The notes: generated from the sequence alone by a model not told the origin. Counted from the first letter of the stretch, positions 7,683 through 17,473 are shown. The stretch: DNA of 64,000 bases from Rhizobiaceae bacterium (GCA_028279875.1 JANQMU010000054.1:20321-84320), one strand, 5' to 3'. Translations and numbers: made by a program.

Positions 7683-8628
7683 TTTCCTGCAAAGCAAATC
7701 GCTGCCGGCCTTCGCCATGGTCGCCGTCATCTTCGTGATCGGGGCGCTGACCATCAATGGTTACACCAGCGTATTTTCAATCCGCGCGATACTGGTGTTG
7801 GCGTCGTTTTTGATCATCGCCTCCGCCGGACAGACTTTGGTGATGCTGATCGGCGGCATCGATCTGTCGCTGCCCTTCGTCATCGGATTTGCCAATGTCA
7901 CGGTCGCCCAGCTTTCGGCCAACGGCATGCCGTTCTGGCAGGCGATGATTCTCGTCGTCGTGCTGAGTATCGTGTTCGGGGCCATCAATGGCGGCCTGTC
8001 GTCGATCCTGCGGGTTCACCCGCTCATCATCACGCTGGGCACGGGAACCGCCCTGCTCGGCGCGGTGTTGTTGTGGACAAGCGGCTATCCGTCGGGCAGC
8101 GCGCCGGACTATATCAACAATTTCGTCTCCATCGGCCAGTCCATCGGGCCGATCCCGACGCCCTGGCTGGTGCCGGCGACCCTGGCGCTGGTTGCCGGCC
8201 TGATGCTGTTTGAGCGCCGGACCGTGCTGGGCCGGCAGATTTTCGCCCTGGGCAGCAATCCGACCGCGGCGCCCTACATCCTCGCAAAACCCCTGAAGAT
8301 CTGGATTTTCTGTTTCTCGGTTTCGGCCATGCTGGCGGCCTTTACGGGCATTCTGCTGCTCGGTTTTTCCGGCGCCGCCTTTGCCGATGCGGGCCGACCC
8401 TATCTGTTTCAGACGATTGCCGCCGCGGTCATCGGCGGCACGGCGCTGTCGGGCGGCCGCGGTGGAATTCTGGGCACGGTCGCCGGCGCCCTGGCGCTGA
8501 CGCAGCTCAATACGCTGCTGATCGGCTTCGGCCTGGATCAGTCGATCGTGCAGGCGGCGCTCGGAGCGCTGATTGTGGCCGTCGTCGCCGTCTACGGGCG
8601 TCAGGCCCATCTGCGGACGGAAATTTAA
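7675..8628 (+). CDS. ABC transporter permease (RbsC family), second subunit
   Basis: 317-residue inner-membrane permease, paralogous to the preceding gene. It carries the better-preserved family motif LIGGIDLSLPFVIGFANV near residue 60 and AAVIGGTALSGGRGGILGTVAGAL near residue 255, with about nine membrane spans. ATG at 7675 lies inside the end of the upstream permease gene. Two different permeases with two different NBD polypeptides suggest a fully heteromeric transporter. The amidohydrolase gene follows after 26 bp. Confidence 0.92.
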   Translation: MRDFLQSKSLPAFAMVAVIFVIGALTINGYTSVFSIRAILVLASFLIIASAGQTLVMLIGGIDLSLPFVIGFANVTVAQLSANGMPFWQAMILVVVLSIVFGAINGGLSSILRVHPLIITLGTGTALLGAVLLWTSGYPSGSAPDYINNFVSIGQSIGPIPTPWLVPATLALVAGLMLFERRTVLGRQIFALGSNPTAAPYILAKPLKIWIFCFSVSAMLAAFTGILLLGFSGAAFADAGRPYLFQTIAAAVIGGTALSGGRGGILGTVAGALALTQLNTLLIGFGLDQSIVQAALGALIVAVVAVYGRQAHLRTEI

Positions 8629-8654
8629 ACGCATATCGCTCGGGGAGCTGGATC

Positions 8655-9578
8655 ATGGGCACGAAATCCAATCAGAAAATCGTCGACGCGCATCTTCACT
8701 GGTGGGATCTGGAGACGAATTACTATCCCTGGCTGACCGATCAGAAGGCCGATGAGGGCGGGCTGTCGGGTTTCGAAGTCATCGCCAAAACCTATCTCTA
8801 TGAACATTACCTGGAAGATGCCGAGGGCTACGACATCCAGGGCTTCGTCCATATCCAGGCTGAGTGGGATCCGTCCGACCCGGTGGGTGAAACGCGCTGG
8901 CTGCAGGGCCTCGTCGACCGCGACGCGCTCGGCGGATTGCCGCTCGGCATCGTCGGTTTCGCCAATTTCGCCGATGACAATGTCGAGGCGGTGCTTGAGG
9001 GCCATGCGGCCTGCGCCAATACCCGTGGCATCCGGCATATGCTCAACCATCTGCCGGACAATCCGGCGTTGTGCTGGGCCGACGAGGATTTCATGGAAAA
9101 TCCCGCCTGGATCGAGAAATTCGGACTGCTCAAGAAATACGGGCTCGATTTCGACCTGATGTGTTTTTCGAACCATATGGGGCGGGCCGCGCGCCTTGCC
9201 CGGAAACATCCCGAAACACGCATATTCCTGGAACATACGGGAATGCCGCATGATCACACGCCCGAGGGCCGCGCCCACTGGCGCTCCGGCATGCAGAGCC
9301 TGGCGGAGGTGGACACCGTCGTTGCCAAGATTTCCGGCCACGGAAACACCATCGACAACTGGACCGAAGCGCTGATCCGGCCCTATGTGCTGGAGACCAT
9401 CGACATATTCGGAACGGACCGGGTGTGTTTCGCGTCGAATTTCCCGACCGATGCGCGCTACAGCTCGATGGATGCCGTGTGGTCGGCATTCCTGTCGATC
9501 ACGGCGGATTTCAGCCATGACGAACGGGACAGGATGTTTGCCGAAAACGCAATCGAGTTCTACCGGCTGCCCGTGTAG
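8655..9578 (+). CDS. Amidohydrolase family protein (amidohydrolase-2 / lactonase-like)
   Basis: 307-residue TIM-barrel hydrolase related to L-fuconolactonase and 2-pyrone-4,6-dicarboxylate lactonase. The N-terminal metal motif is IVDAHLHWWDLETNYYPWL (HxH with a W-x-L/P pattern), later landmarks are the strand FVHIQAEWD, RIFLEHTGMPHD (His and Asp), VAKISGHG, and the C-terminal FASNFPTDARYSS carrying the family Asp. GGGGAG precedes the ATG at 8655. It ends the operon with the importer, so the imported compound is probably hydrolysed by it, and a sugar or aromatic lactone is a reasonable guess but not shown by the sequence. Confidence 0.88.
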   Translation: MGTKSNQKIVDAHLHWWDLETNYYPWLTDQKADEGGLSGFEVIAKTYLYEHYLEDAEGYDIQGFVHIQAEWDPSDPVGETRWLQGLVDRDALGGLPLGIVGFANFADDNVEAVLEGHAACANTRGIRHMLNHLPDNPALCWADEDFMENPAWIEKFGLLKKYGLDFDLMCFSNHMGRAARLARKHPETRIFLEHTGMPHDHTPEGRAHWRSGMQSLAEVDTVVAKISGHGNTIDNWTEALIRPYVLETIDIFGTDRVCFASNFPTDARYSSMDAVWSAFLSITADFSHDERDRMFAENAIEFYRLPV

Positions 9579-9587
9579 TTCCTCTCT

Positions 9588-10079
9588 CTAGTTGGTCCTG
9601 GCCGGTCGGTCCTTCGGATCGAACTGTGAAATCGTCAGCCATTCGGCGGTCAGGGCCGGTTTCTTCTCGCCCTCGATCTCGACCTTGACCGTATAGGTCA
9701 GTTGCACCATGGCATTGCCCCGGAAGCGAATGGCGTCGAGCACGAAGCGGCCGCGCACCCGCGCACCGCTCCTGACCGGCATCATGAAGCGGACCTTGTC
9801 GAAACCGTAATTGATGCCCAGTTGCTGTTCGCGGATCTTTGGGGTGCAATTGTAATTCATCGCCGACAGCAGCGACAGCGACAGAAAGCCGTGGGCGATG
9901 GTGCCGCCATAGGGCGTTTCGGCCTTCGCCCGCTCGGGATCGACGTGAATGAACTGGTGATCGTGGGTCGCATCGGCAAACTGATCGATCATCGTCTGGT
10001 CGACGCAGATCCAGTCGGACAGGCCAAGTTCCGTTCCAACCAGGTCTGGCAACTGAGAAAGGGAGATCGTGCGCGGCAT
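9588..10079 (-). CDS. MaoC/NodN-like dehydratase
   Basis: 163-residue hot-dog-fold protein of the NodN/MaoC group. FADATHDHQFIHVDPERA gives the Asp-x4-His catalytic pair, and YGGTIAHGFLSLSLLS the second signature. GINYGFDKVRFMMPVRSGARVRGR forms the conserved central strand pair. These proteins act as (R)-specific enoyl-CoA hydratases or in acyl-chain tailoring. It converges on the amidohydrolase with only 9 bp between the stops. A second, distantly related MaoC gene heads the operon on the other side, so the region contains two hydratase-like proteins around one importer. Confidence 0.88.
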   Translation of the reverse strand: MPRTISLSQLPDLVGTELGLSDWICVDQTMIDQFADATHDHQFIHVDPERAKAETPYGGTIAHGFLSLSLLSAMNYNCTPKIREQQLGINYGFDKVRFMMPVRSGARVRGRFVLDAIRFRGNAMVQLTYTVKVEIEGEKKPALTAEWLTISQFDPKDRPARTN

Positions 10080-10311
10080 GCGGGCGTCGGTCCTTCAACG
10101 ATGATTCACCGCCACCTTACAGGGATGGTTCGGCGGTTCAACGGCAAGGCGCGTGTTCGGCCATCACGCCTGCGGGCGAAAACGCTTTTCCAGCAATCGG
10201 TCGTTGCGGGACAATTCATTGTCACGCCACCACCGCATATAGAACCCGGTTGTTTCAAATGGGGCCAAATCTGGTTCACTTTTGGGGCCAGTGCCAACCG
10301 GAGTGACCGCA

Positions 10312-11058
10312 ATGCCGACCGGGCCCGCCATTGATACAGATCCTGCCTTGAGCGCCGAATATGCCGACATGCCGCTGGTCGAGCGATTGGGCCTGCTTGC
10401 ATCCGGCCGAAAAAACGCCGTTTTTACAACGAGTTTGGGGATCGAGGATCAGGTGCTCACCGCGGCCCTGTCGATCGCCGCGCCCTCGGTCAGGATCGTC
10501 ACGCTGGAGACCGGACGGTTGTTTCCGGAGACATTGTCGCTGATTGCCGATACGGAAAAACGCTTCGGCATTGCCATCGAGCGGTTTCGTCCCGACCCGG
10601 ACAGGCTGGCGGCTTTCGTGGAGCGCTATGGGCTGAACGGGTTTTACGAGAGTGTCGAAGCCCGCCATGCCTGTTGTGCCGTTCGCAAGCTCGAGCCATT
10701 GGCACTGGCGCTCGAGGGTGCCGATCTGTGGATCACCGGCCTGCGCCGCGGTCAGTCCGGCGCCCGCGCCGGCGTGCCCTTTGCCGAAGTGGATGGAGCC
10801 CGGGCGCTGGTGAAGGCCAATCCGCTGGCCGACTGGACCGCCGATGATATCGAGGCCTTCGTGGCGGCCAATGATGTTCCGATCAATCCGCTGCATGCCC
10901 GCGGCTATCCCTCGATCGGCTGCGAGCCGTGCACCCGGGCCATTAAGCCCGGCGAGGATGAAAGGGCCGGGCGCTGGTGGTGGGAAAGGGATGAAAAGCG
11001 CGAATGCGGGCTGCATGTCGCCGACCGTGAACCGCGACCGGCGATGGCCGCGCAATAA
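10312..11058 (+). CDS. cysH: Adenylyl-sulfate (APS) reductase, thioredoxin-dependent
   Basis: 248-residue PAPS/APS reductase of the CysH family, converting activated sulfate to sulfite. The Fe-S ligand pairs Cys121-Cys122 and Cys204-x2-Cys207 are both present, which marks the 4Fe-4S APS reductase subtype rather than the PAPS enzyme. The catalytic cysteine is in ECGLH (Cys232). [11 protein letters not shown] and [10 protein letters not shown] are the nucleotide and family motifs. GGAG is spaced 8 nt from the ATG at 10312, deciding against an upstream ATG at 10282. It leads the cysH-cysD-cysN operon. Confidence 0.95.
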   Translation: MPTGPAIDTDPALSAEYADMPLVERLGLLASGRKNAVFTTSLGIEDQVLTAALSIAAPSVRIVTLETGRLFPETLSLIADTEKRFGIAIERFRPDPDRLAAFVERYGLNGFYESVEARHACCAVRKLEPLALALEGADLWITGLRRGQSGARAGVPFAEVDGARALVKANPLADWTADDIEAFVAANDVPINPLHARGYPSIGCEPCTRAIKPGEDERAGRWWWERDEKRECGLHVADREPRPAMAAQ

Positions 11059-11080
11059 AACCCGCCAGGGGAAGACTGAC

Positions 11081-11998
11081 ATGTCCGAAACCAAACCGCC
11101 GCTCGATCCCAATCTGAAAGCGCTTGAGAGCGAAGCCATCCATATCTTCCGTGAGGTTGCGGCCGAGTTCGAGCGGCCGGTCATGCTCTATTCGGTCGGC
11201 AAGGATTCCTCCGTGCTTCTGCATCTGGCGCGCAAGGCGTTTTATCCCGGCAGGATCCCGTTTCCCCTGCTGCATGTGAATACCGGCTGGAAATTTGCCG
11301 AAATGATCGCCTTTCGTGACCGGATGGTGGCGGCGTTCGACCTCGATCTCACATCCTATACCAACCCGCGCGGCAAGCTAGAGAACATCACGCCCTTCTC
11401 CCACGGTTCGTCGGTCTATACGGACATCATGAAGACCCAGGCACTGCGCCAGGCGCTCGATGCCGGCCAATATGACGCGGCCTTCGGCGGTGCGCGGCGC
11501 GACGAGGAAGCCTCACGGGCCAAGGAGCGGATCTACTCCTTCAGGACACCGGATCACCGATGGGACCCGCGCAATCAACGGCCGGAGTTGTGGTCCATCT
11601 ATAACGGCATGATCCGCAGCGGCGAGAGCGTCAGGGCGTTTCCCCTGTCGAACTGGACCGAAGTCGACATCTGGCGCTACATCCAGGCCGAAGCCATTCC
11701 GATCGTACCGCTCTATTTCGCCGCCCGGCGGCCGGTCGTCGAACGCGACGGGATGCTGATCCTCGCCGAGGATCCGCGCCTGGAACTCCTGCCCGGCGAG
11801 ACGAAGCGCGACGAGATGGTGCGTTTTCGCACCCTCGGCTGTTTCCCCCTCACCGGCGCGATCCGGTCCCGTGCGACGACGCTCGATGACATTATCGATG
11901 AGCTGGAAACCGCCACGGTCTCGGAACGGCAGGGTCGGGCCATCGACCGCGACCAGGCCGGATCCATGGAAAAGAAAAAGCGCGAGGGGTATTTCTGA
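11081..11998 (+). CDS. cysD: Sulfate adenylyltransferase subunit 2
   Basis: 305-residue ATP-pyrophosphatase-fold subunit that forms APS from ATP and sulfate with CysN. The PP-loop is [17 protein letters not shown], and [39 protein letters not shown] and [12 protein letters not shown] are family hallmarks. The basic C-terminus ([10 protein letters not shown]) is the usual CysD end. AGGGGAAG precedes the ATG at 11081, 22 bp after cysH. The stop overlaps the start of cysN (TGATG), so the two subunits are translationally coupled. Confidence 0.96.
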   Translation: MSETKPPLDPNLKALESEAIHIFREVAAEFERPVMLYSVGKDSSVLLHLARKAFYPGRIPFPLLHVNTGWKFAEMIAFRDRMVAAFDLDLTSYTNPRGKLENITPFSHGSSVYTDIMKTQALRQALDAGQYDAAFGGARRDEEASRAKERIYSFRTPDHRWDPRNQRPELWSIYNGMIRSGESVRAFPLSNWTEVDIWRYIQAEAIPIVPLYFAARRPVVERDGMLILAEDPRLELLPGETKRDEMVRFRTLGCFPLTGAIRSRATTLDDIIDELETATVSERQGRAIDRDQAGSMEKKKREGYF

Positions 11999-13470
11999 TG
12001 ACCGCCAATGTTCAGACGGCGGCCGAGCCGGCGGCGGTTGCCGAACCGTCGGGCCGCAATGCGCGGCCGCTGCGGCTGATCACCTGCGGCAGCGTGGACG
12101 ATGGCAAGTCGACGCTGATCGGGCGGCTTCTGTGGGATACGAAAGCGGTCAAGCAAGACCATGCGGATGCGCTGGAACGGGACGATCGCGGCCAGCAGAA
12201 CGATCTCGGGCTGCCGGATTTCGCCCTGCTGCTCGACGGTCTGCAGGCGGAACGCGAACAGGGCATCACGATCGATGTCGCCTATCGCTATTTTTCCACC
12301 GACAGCCGCTCGTTCATCGTCGCCGATACGCCGGGCCACGAGCAATATACGCGCAATATGGCGACCGGTGCCTCGACCGCCGACCTGGCTGTGCTGCTGG
12401 TCGATGCCCGCGCCGGCCTGCTGGAACAGACCCGCCGCCACGCGACCATCGCCTCGCTGATGGGCATCCGGCAGTTCGTGCTGGCGGTCAACAAGATCGA
12501 TCTGATCGACTATGACCGCAGCCGGTTCGAAACGATCGCCGCCGATTTCCGGCAATTTGCCCTGTCGCTCGGCGTCACCGATGTCACGGCGATCCCGATG
12601 TCGGCCCTACTCGGCGAAAATGTCGTGACGCCCGGAAGCAAGGCGATGCCCTGGTATTCGGGACCGACGCTGGTGCGCGTGCTGGAACTTGCCACACAAA
12701 GAACGGCGCAGACGGTCGGGTTCCGCCTGCCGGTGCAGCGCGTCTGCCGGCCGGATGAAGGGTTTCGCGGCTATCAGGGCACCGTCGCCGGCGGGTCGGT
12801 CAAGCCCGGGGACAGTGTTGTTATCCTGCCGGCCGGAACGGTTGCCAATGTCAAGCAGATCGTCACCTTCGATCTGGTGCGCAATGCCGCGGTCGCCGGC
12901 GATGCCATTACCTTGGTGCTCGACCGGCCGGTGGATGCGGCGCGCGGCGATATGATCGCCTCTATCGATGCGGTGCCGGCGGCGGGCCTTTCCTTCGAAG
13001 CCAAGCTGGTGGCGCTGTCGGCCGAGGGGATCGACGCCGGAAAACGCTACTGGCTGAAATCGTCCAGCCGGCGTCAGCGCGTGCGGGTCGAACCACGATC
13101 CGTGCTCGACCTCAATTCCGGGCAATGGCACGATGCTTATTCATTGCCGTTCAATGCGATCGGGACCGTGCAACTGGCGTTCGACGAGGCTGCGATCTTC
13201 GATTCCTATGAGACCAACCGCGACACGGGCGCCTTCATTCTGATCGACCCCGACAGCAACAATACGGTGGCAGGCGGGATGGTCGTCGCAGGCTCGGCGC
13301 CCGTCGGCGGGCTGGAGACATCCGGCGACCGCGACCATGTGCTGATCTCGCTGCCCGCTGATCTGGCCGAACGGCTGATGGACAGCGAGGCGTTCTCGGC
13401 GCTGCGCGACCGGGCCGACATATACCGGGTCGATGCGAAGGCCGCTGCCTCGCTGTTGCGCGCGCTCTGA
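11998..13470 (+). CDS. cysN: Sulfate adenylyltransferase subunit 1 (GTPase)
   Basis: 490-residue EF-Tu-like GTPase that drives APS synthesis by CysD. G1 is GSVDDGKST, G3 DTPGHEQ, and G4 NKID, followed by two beta-barrel domains. The protein ends after the barrels (ASLLRAL), with no APS-kinase (CysC) domain, unlike the NodQ-type fusions of many rhizobia. This fits the APS-specific CysH upstream, since PAPS would not be needed for reduction. It ends the operon. Confidence 0.96.
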   Translation: MTANVQTAAEPAAVAEPSGRNARPLRLITCGSVDDGKSTLIGRLLWDTKAVKQDHADALERDDRGQQNDLGLPDFALLLDGLQAEREQGITIDVAYRYFSTDSRSFIVADTPGHEQYTRNMATGASTADLAVLLVDARAGLLEQTRRHATIASLMGIRQFVLAVNKIDLIDYDRSRFETIAADFRQFALSLGVTDVTAIPMSALLGENVVTPGSKAMPWYSGPTLVRVLELATQRTAQTVGFRLPVQRVCRPDEGFRGYQGTVAGGSVKPGDSVVILPAGTVANVKQIVTFDLVRNAAVAGDAITLVLDRPVDAARGDMIASIDAVPAAGLSFEAKLVALSAEGIDAGKRYWLKSSSRRQRVRVEPRSVLDLNSGQWHDAYSLPFNAIGTVQLAFDEAAIFDSYETNRDTGAFILIDPDSNNTVAGGMVVAGSAPVGGLETSGDRDHVLISLPADLAERLMDSEAFSALRDRADIYRVDAKAAASLLRAL

Positions 13471-13473
13471 CCG

Positions 13474-13497
13474 CAGCCACCTGGAGGGCTGGTTTTT
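13474..13497 (+). terminator. Weak possible terminator after cysN
   Basis: CAGCC (13474-13478) pairs with GGCTG (13487-13491) around an 8-nt loop, followed by GTTTTT. The stem is only 5 bp, so termination here is uncertain. It sits in the 26 bp between cysN and the convergent YdcH-like gene. Confidence 0.3.
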
Positions 13498-13736
13498 CAG
13501 GCGCCGGAGAGCATCGTGCTGATTTCGTCCTTGAGGACCATCCGCTTCTTGCGAAGGTCGGTCATATAGGTGTCGGACGTGGCCTCGATGCCGGACTCGA
13601 TCCGGTGGATTTCGCGATTCACGTGATGGTACTCGTCGGCCAGTTTGGCAAAATGCGCATTGTTGACCTTCAGGTCGTGAAGTTTGTCGGTCTGATCGGG
13701 AAATTCCTCCGCCAACTCATGCGGCACGTGGCTCAT
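13497..13736 (-). CDS. YdcH family protein (DUF465)
   Basis: 79-residue all-helical protein with heptad-like spacing, the DUF465/YdcH family. The conserved core is LHDLKVNNAHFAKLADEYHH, then VNREIHRIESG, and the conserved basic end LRKKRMVLKDEI. Members are small, abundant cytoplasmic proteins of unknown function. ATG at 13736. Its stop codon abuts the region just downstream of cysN, so the two are convergent. The CYTH-CHAD gene lies upstream on the same strand, 82 bp away. Confidence 0.88.
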   Translation of the reverse strand: MSHVPHELAEEFPDQTDKLHDLKVNNAHFAKLADEYHHVNREIHRIESGIEATSDTYMTDLRKKRMVLKDEISTMLSGA

Positions 13737-13818
13737 ATTCTTCTCCGGTTTCGTTTCTGTTCAATGTCGTCTTTCACGGGATTGCAGCACGGCAAGTTGC
13801 CGGCCACCTTGACCAGGA

Positions 13819-15375
13819 TCAAAATCCCACTCGCCAGAATTTCGGGGTGTCCAATAGCCTGTACCAGTGCTTTTCAGCATCGCTCAGAGCGGTCTTCGCT
13901 CTGTCATCGTGCCATTGACAGATGCTTGCAACGCTTTTTTGAAGGTCCTTGCGGCCCGGATGCCGGTCGGCAATCGCCTCCCGGAGGTGATTTGCCATGG
14001 CGACGTCGTTGAGATAGCCGAAGACATCCTGCAGCCGTTTCAATTTGCGGATGAAGCGCTTTGTCTTGCGCGCCGGATAGAGCGGCAGAAAATAGTCGCC
14101 GGCGTAGCGCTTGGATTTCAGCAATTTGCGCAGTTCATGGCGCTCGTCGATATGGTGACGGGAGAAGTTTCGGCCGCCCTTTTTGACATGGCGCCAGAAT
14201 TTTTCCAGCTGGTGCGCCGACAGGCCGGGAAGGTCTTCAGGGAGCTTGCGGTCCTGCAGCGCGCGCTCGACGGCCTGGTCGAAAAGCATGCAGTTGAGCT
14301 TCAAATGCGCCCAACGCCCGTCATTGAGCTTGCGGCGCACAAGCTGCCGCTGCTTCGTGCGCTCGGCTTTCAGGAAGCGCAGCAGGGATTTGTGCCTGCC
14401 GGGTTTTCCGATATCCCGGATGGCCGGCAGCGCAATATCGTCGACCAGCACATCGGCATTTCTCAGCCGGCCGACGATCCGGCCGAGATGCCTGGCGTCC
14501 TTCGACAGTCTTTCAAGATCGTCGACACCCGTCGATGACCGGAATATCTTCAGGCCGGTCCGGAACCGGCGCAGCCCGACGCGAAGCTGGTGCGGCACTT
14601 CCGGGTGGTCCGATTGAAACAACAGCGCCCAGTTGGCGAGGACCTGATCGGCGGCCGACCGGCCGATCACCTTCAAGGCTTCTTTCGCCGGCATATGCGG
14701 CGTCAGGGCGGGTTTTTCAAACAATTGTCCCGGTGCGTCGGTCCGCGTTCCGCCTTCGGTGCCACCGATCAGCGCGTAGCCGCGTTCCGCCTTGCTGCTG
14801 CCCGACGCTGCTATGCAATCGCGGTCAAAAAGGATTTCCGAGGCGGTCAGGATAGCGTGGGCGGTGCCGGTCTTGAGTTCGAGTTCGACCTCGCTGAACG
14901 TGTCCGACTTTTCAGCATTGCCGACAGTGCCGTCGTCGATCACCACCTCGACCGTTCCTGCGCCCTTGGCGTCGACCAGGGTGCTGCTGCGGCGCACATT
15001 GGTCTCGAAAACCGGTGCCAGGGCGCCGCCCGAGACGACTTTCTTCAGCCAGGACCTGTGCGCCGGATCGACGATGCGGGTGATGTCGACGGCGGGGTCC
15101 TCGACAATGGTCTCGATCTCAACGGGGTTGGACAGGCCGTGTTTGAGCCGCGTCCGGCGTTTCAGGGTCTGCACCCACCGGTCGCCATCCCAGCGGACCC
15201 TGAGGGACGCCCGCTTGCGGCGCAGGCAGAAATCCGCCGTGTCGAAATAGATGGATCGAAGGTTGTGCTGCGCCGGCTTGCCAAGCGCCATTTTGCGCAG
15301 TGCCGGGTTGTTTCGCAATCTGCGGGCGGCCTCTGCGTCAATCTCGAGTTTGAGTTCAAGCTCCGTGCTACTCAT
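13819..15375 (-). CDS. CYTH and CHAD domain-containing protein
   Basis: 518-residue fusion. The CYTH domain (about residues 1-205) opens with the diagnostic ExExK motif (TELELKLEI), which in triphosphatases and adenylate cyclases coordinates metal and triphosphate. The CHAD domain (about 225-515) is helical, rich in Arg, Lys and His, with repeated VHQLRVGLRRFRTGLK-like helices thought to bind polyphosphate. The pattern is that of YgiF-type inorganic triphosphatases. Activity as a triphosphatase is inferred from family. It is monocistronic or leads the YdcH gene. Start ATG at 15375 is the only one that keeps the ExExK at the N-terminus. Confidence 0.92.
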   Translation of the reverse strand: MSSTELELKLEIDAEAARRLRNNPALRKMALGKPAQHNLRSIYFDTADFCLRRKRASLRVRWDGDRWVQTLKRRTRLKHGLSNPVEIETIVEDPAVDITRIVDPAHRSWLKKVVSGGALAPVFETNVRRSSTLVDAKGAGTVEVVIDDGTVGNAEKSDTFSEVELELKTGTAHAILTASEILFDRDCIAASGSSKAERGYALIGGTEGGTRTDAPGQLFEKPALTPHMPAKEALKVIGRSAADQVLANWALLFQSDHPEVPHQLRVGLRRFRTGLKIFRSSTGVDDLERLSKDARHLGRIVGRLRNADVLVDDIALPAIRDIGKPGRHKSLLRFLKAERTKQRQLVRRKLNDGRWAHLKLNCMLFDQAVERALQDRKLPEDLPGLSAHQLEKFWRHVKKGGRNFSRHHIDERHELRKLLKSKRYAGDYFLPLYPARKTKRFIRKLKRLQDVFGYLNDVAMANHLREAIADRHPGRKDLQKSVASICQWHDDRAKTALSDAEKHWYRLLDTPKFWRVGF

Positions 15376-15496
15376 TCACATTGCGACGGTCAGTTGTGGC
15401 CCCGGTTGATCCGTGTGTATCAGCCAATCGGCCGGTCGACAAGCCGGACCGGCCGGCGAAGCCGCCAACCGGAAAGCCTGCCGGAGCGGGCACGGA

Positions 15497-17473
15497 TTAT
15501 GGTTTCAGCGGTTCCAGCGCTGCCGCCGATTTGGCCAGGCGGACCAGATTGACGAATTCGGCGCGGTAGCCGAACCGGTCCTCGCCCTTGGCGGACTGCG
15601 CCAGCGCGATGACATCGTCATAGGTATACGGACCCGTATGGCGGCCGCCGCGCAGGATCTGTCCGAAGGCCGCGACGGCGGCAGCAAACCGTGCGTCCTG
15701 CGGCGCGGCGTCGACCTGCGGGAACCCGGCGGCCTTGGTCACCGGGACGGTGATCAGCCGGCTGGTCTCGCTGCCCGGCAGCTTGTAGCGGATTTTCAGG
15801 AAGGCATATTCATCGAGATCGCCATCCGCCGCCGCAACCTCCGGCTTTTCGTAGCGCAGTGCGTCGATCTTCTGTCCCGGCGATCCGGCCGGCGCGAATT
15901 CATAGAGCGTGGTGACCGAATGCCCGGCGCCGATGTCACCGGCATCGACTTTGTCATTGTTGAAGTCCTCGCGGTTCAACAGCCGTGTCTCATAGCCGAT
16001 GAGCCGGTATTCGCTGACGGTTGCCGGGTTGAACTCCAGTTGCAGCTTGACGTCCCGGGCGATGGTGAACAGGGTCGAGCCGGCTTCTTCGACCAGCACC
16101 TTGCGCGCCTCGTTCAGCGTGTCGATATAGGCGGCATTGCCGTTGCCGTTCTGGGCCAGCGCCTGCATCAGCGCATCATTGTAGTTGCCCTGACCGAAGC
16201 CCAGAACCGACAGGCCGATGCCGGCTTCGCGCTTGCGTTCGACGAAATCCGTCAGTTCCTTCGTATCGGTGATGCCGACATTGAAATCACCGTCGGTCGC
16301 CAGCACCACGCGATTGACGCCGTTCTGCTCCATCTGCCGCTCGGCCAGTTGATAGGCCAGCCGGATGCCCTCGGCGCCGGCTGTCGAGCCGCCGGCATGG
16401 AGGGATTCGAGTGCCGTGAGAATCTTGCCTTTGTCGGCGACTTTCGTCGGTTCCAGCACGGTGCCGGCACCGCCGGCATAGGCGACGATGGCCACCGTAT
16501 CCTCCGGCTTCAGGGATGACAGGAGCAAGCGGAACGCGTTGCGCAGCAGCGGCAGCTTGTCCGGCGCGTCCATCGAGCCGGAGGTGTCGATCAGAAACAC
16601 CAGATTGGTCGGCGGCGTATCGGAGCGCGGCAGGTCGTATCCCTTGATGCCGATGCCAAGCAGCCTGGTGTTCTGGTTCCACGGGGTCGGCATGACCGTC
16701 ACCTGCGCGTTGAAAGGCTGTGTGCGATCCACCGGCACCGGATAATCATAGTCGAAATAGTTGATCAGTTCTTCGACGCGTACCGCGTCCTTTTGCGGCA
16801 GAACACCGCGATTGAGGGCGCTGCGCATGAAGGCATAGGACGCCGTATCGACATCGACCGAGAAGGTCGACACCGGCGCCTCGGCCACCCGCTTAACCGG
16901 ATTGGGCGTGAACTCGGCGAATTGATCGCGTCCCTGATCCGTGAAGCCCGGGCGGGGCTGGGCATCGGCGATGGAGGGCGCTGCGGCCATGCCGGTCAGG
17001 GCCTGGCGTCGAAGTCGCTGGTCCATCTCCATTGCCCGGCCGGCGGACGGGGCCGCGCTTTGAAGCGCTATGGCCGGCTTTTGTGCAACCGCTTCGTCCC
17101 GGTGTTCAGCCGGCATGGAGATGTTGGCGATTTCGGTTCCGGCGATCTCCTGATCATCCGACGGGAGCAGGTCGGGCTGTATGTGATCGATGCTGACGAT
17201 CACGAGCGCCAAAACGGCAAGGCTGGCGCCGGCGGCAAGCATTCGGGTTCTGCTGAAGTGGGTCATCAATCGTCTCCAGTTGAAAGCGTGCAGCACCGTG
17301 CTGCCTCGCTTTCTCGGACGATCGCCGCCGGCCAATCCTTGGGCCGTTCGCATATTTTCGCTTTCGAAACGCGCCATGGCCGCCCCGATGGCCGCCTCAC
17401 GCGCCTTTTTCCTTGGCCGAATTGGCTGCTGTCGGCCAAAGGCCCGTTTCATCCTGTGCAGTTCGCTGCTCAT
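15497..17473 (-). CDS. VWA domain membrane protein (YfbK-like)
   Basis: 658-residue single-pass protein. Residues 1-70 are basic and probably cytoplasmic, about 72-92 a membrane helix (TRMLAAGASLAVLALVIVSI), then a periplasmic part with the YfbK N-terminal domain (STFSVDVDTASYAFMR), a von Willebrand A domain with an intact MIDAS (LIDTSGSMDAP near residue 294; later T and D in ATDGDFNVG), and a YfbK C-terminal domain. Its ATG overlaps the stop of the sigma factor gene (ATGA), so the two are coupled. Function of YfbK proteins is not known; the long cytoplasmic head could contact the sigma factor, which is an inference. Confidence 0.9.
   Translation of the reverse strand: MSSELHRMKRAFGRQQPIRPRKKAREAAIGAAMARFESENMRTAQGLAGGDRPRKRGSTVLHAFNWRRLMTHFSRTRMLAAGASLAVLALVIVSIDHIQPDLLPSDDQEIAGTEIANISMPAEHRDEAVAQKPAIALQSAAPSAGRAMEMDQRLRRQALTGMAAAPSIADAQPRPGFTDQGRDQFAEFTPNPVKRVAEAPVSTFSVDVDTASYAFMRSALNRGVLPQKDAVRVEELINYFDYDYPVPVDRTQPFNAQVTVMPTPWNQNTRLLGIGIKGYDLPRSDTPPTNLVFLIDTSGSMDAPDKLPLLRNAFRLLLSSLKPEDTVAIVAYAGGAGTVLEPTKVADKGKILTALESLHAGGSTAGAEGIRLAYQLAERQMEQNGVNRVVLATDGDFNVGITDTKELTDFVERKREAGIGLSVLGFGQGNYNDALMQALAQNGNGNAAYIDTLNEARKVLVEEAGSTLFTIARDVKLQLEFNPATVSEYRLIGYETRLLNREDFNNDKVDAGDIGAGHSVTTLYEFAPAGSPGQKIDALRYEKPEVAAADGDLDEYAFLKIRYKLPGSETSRLITVPVTKAAGFPQVDAAPQDARFAAAVAAFGQILRGGRHTGPYTYDDVIALAQSAKGEDRFGYRAEFVNLVRLAKSAAALEPLKP

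Noticed and set aside
10164..10370. Small minus-strand frame upstream of cysH
   Set aside because: 68 codons, with part lying antisense to cysH, no ribosome binding site and no recognised domain; kept as non-coding.
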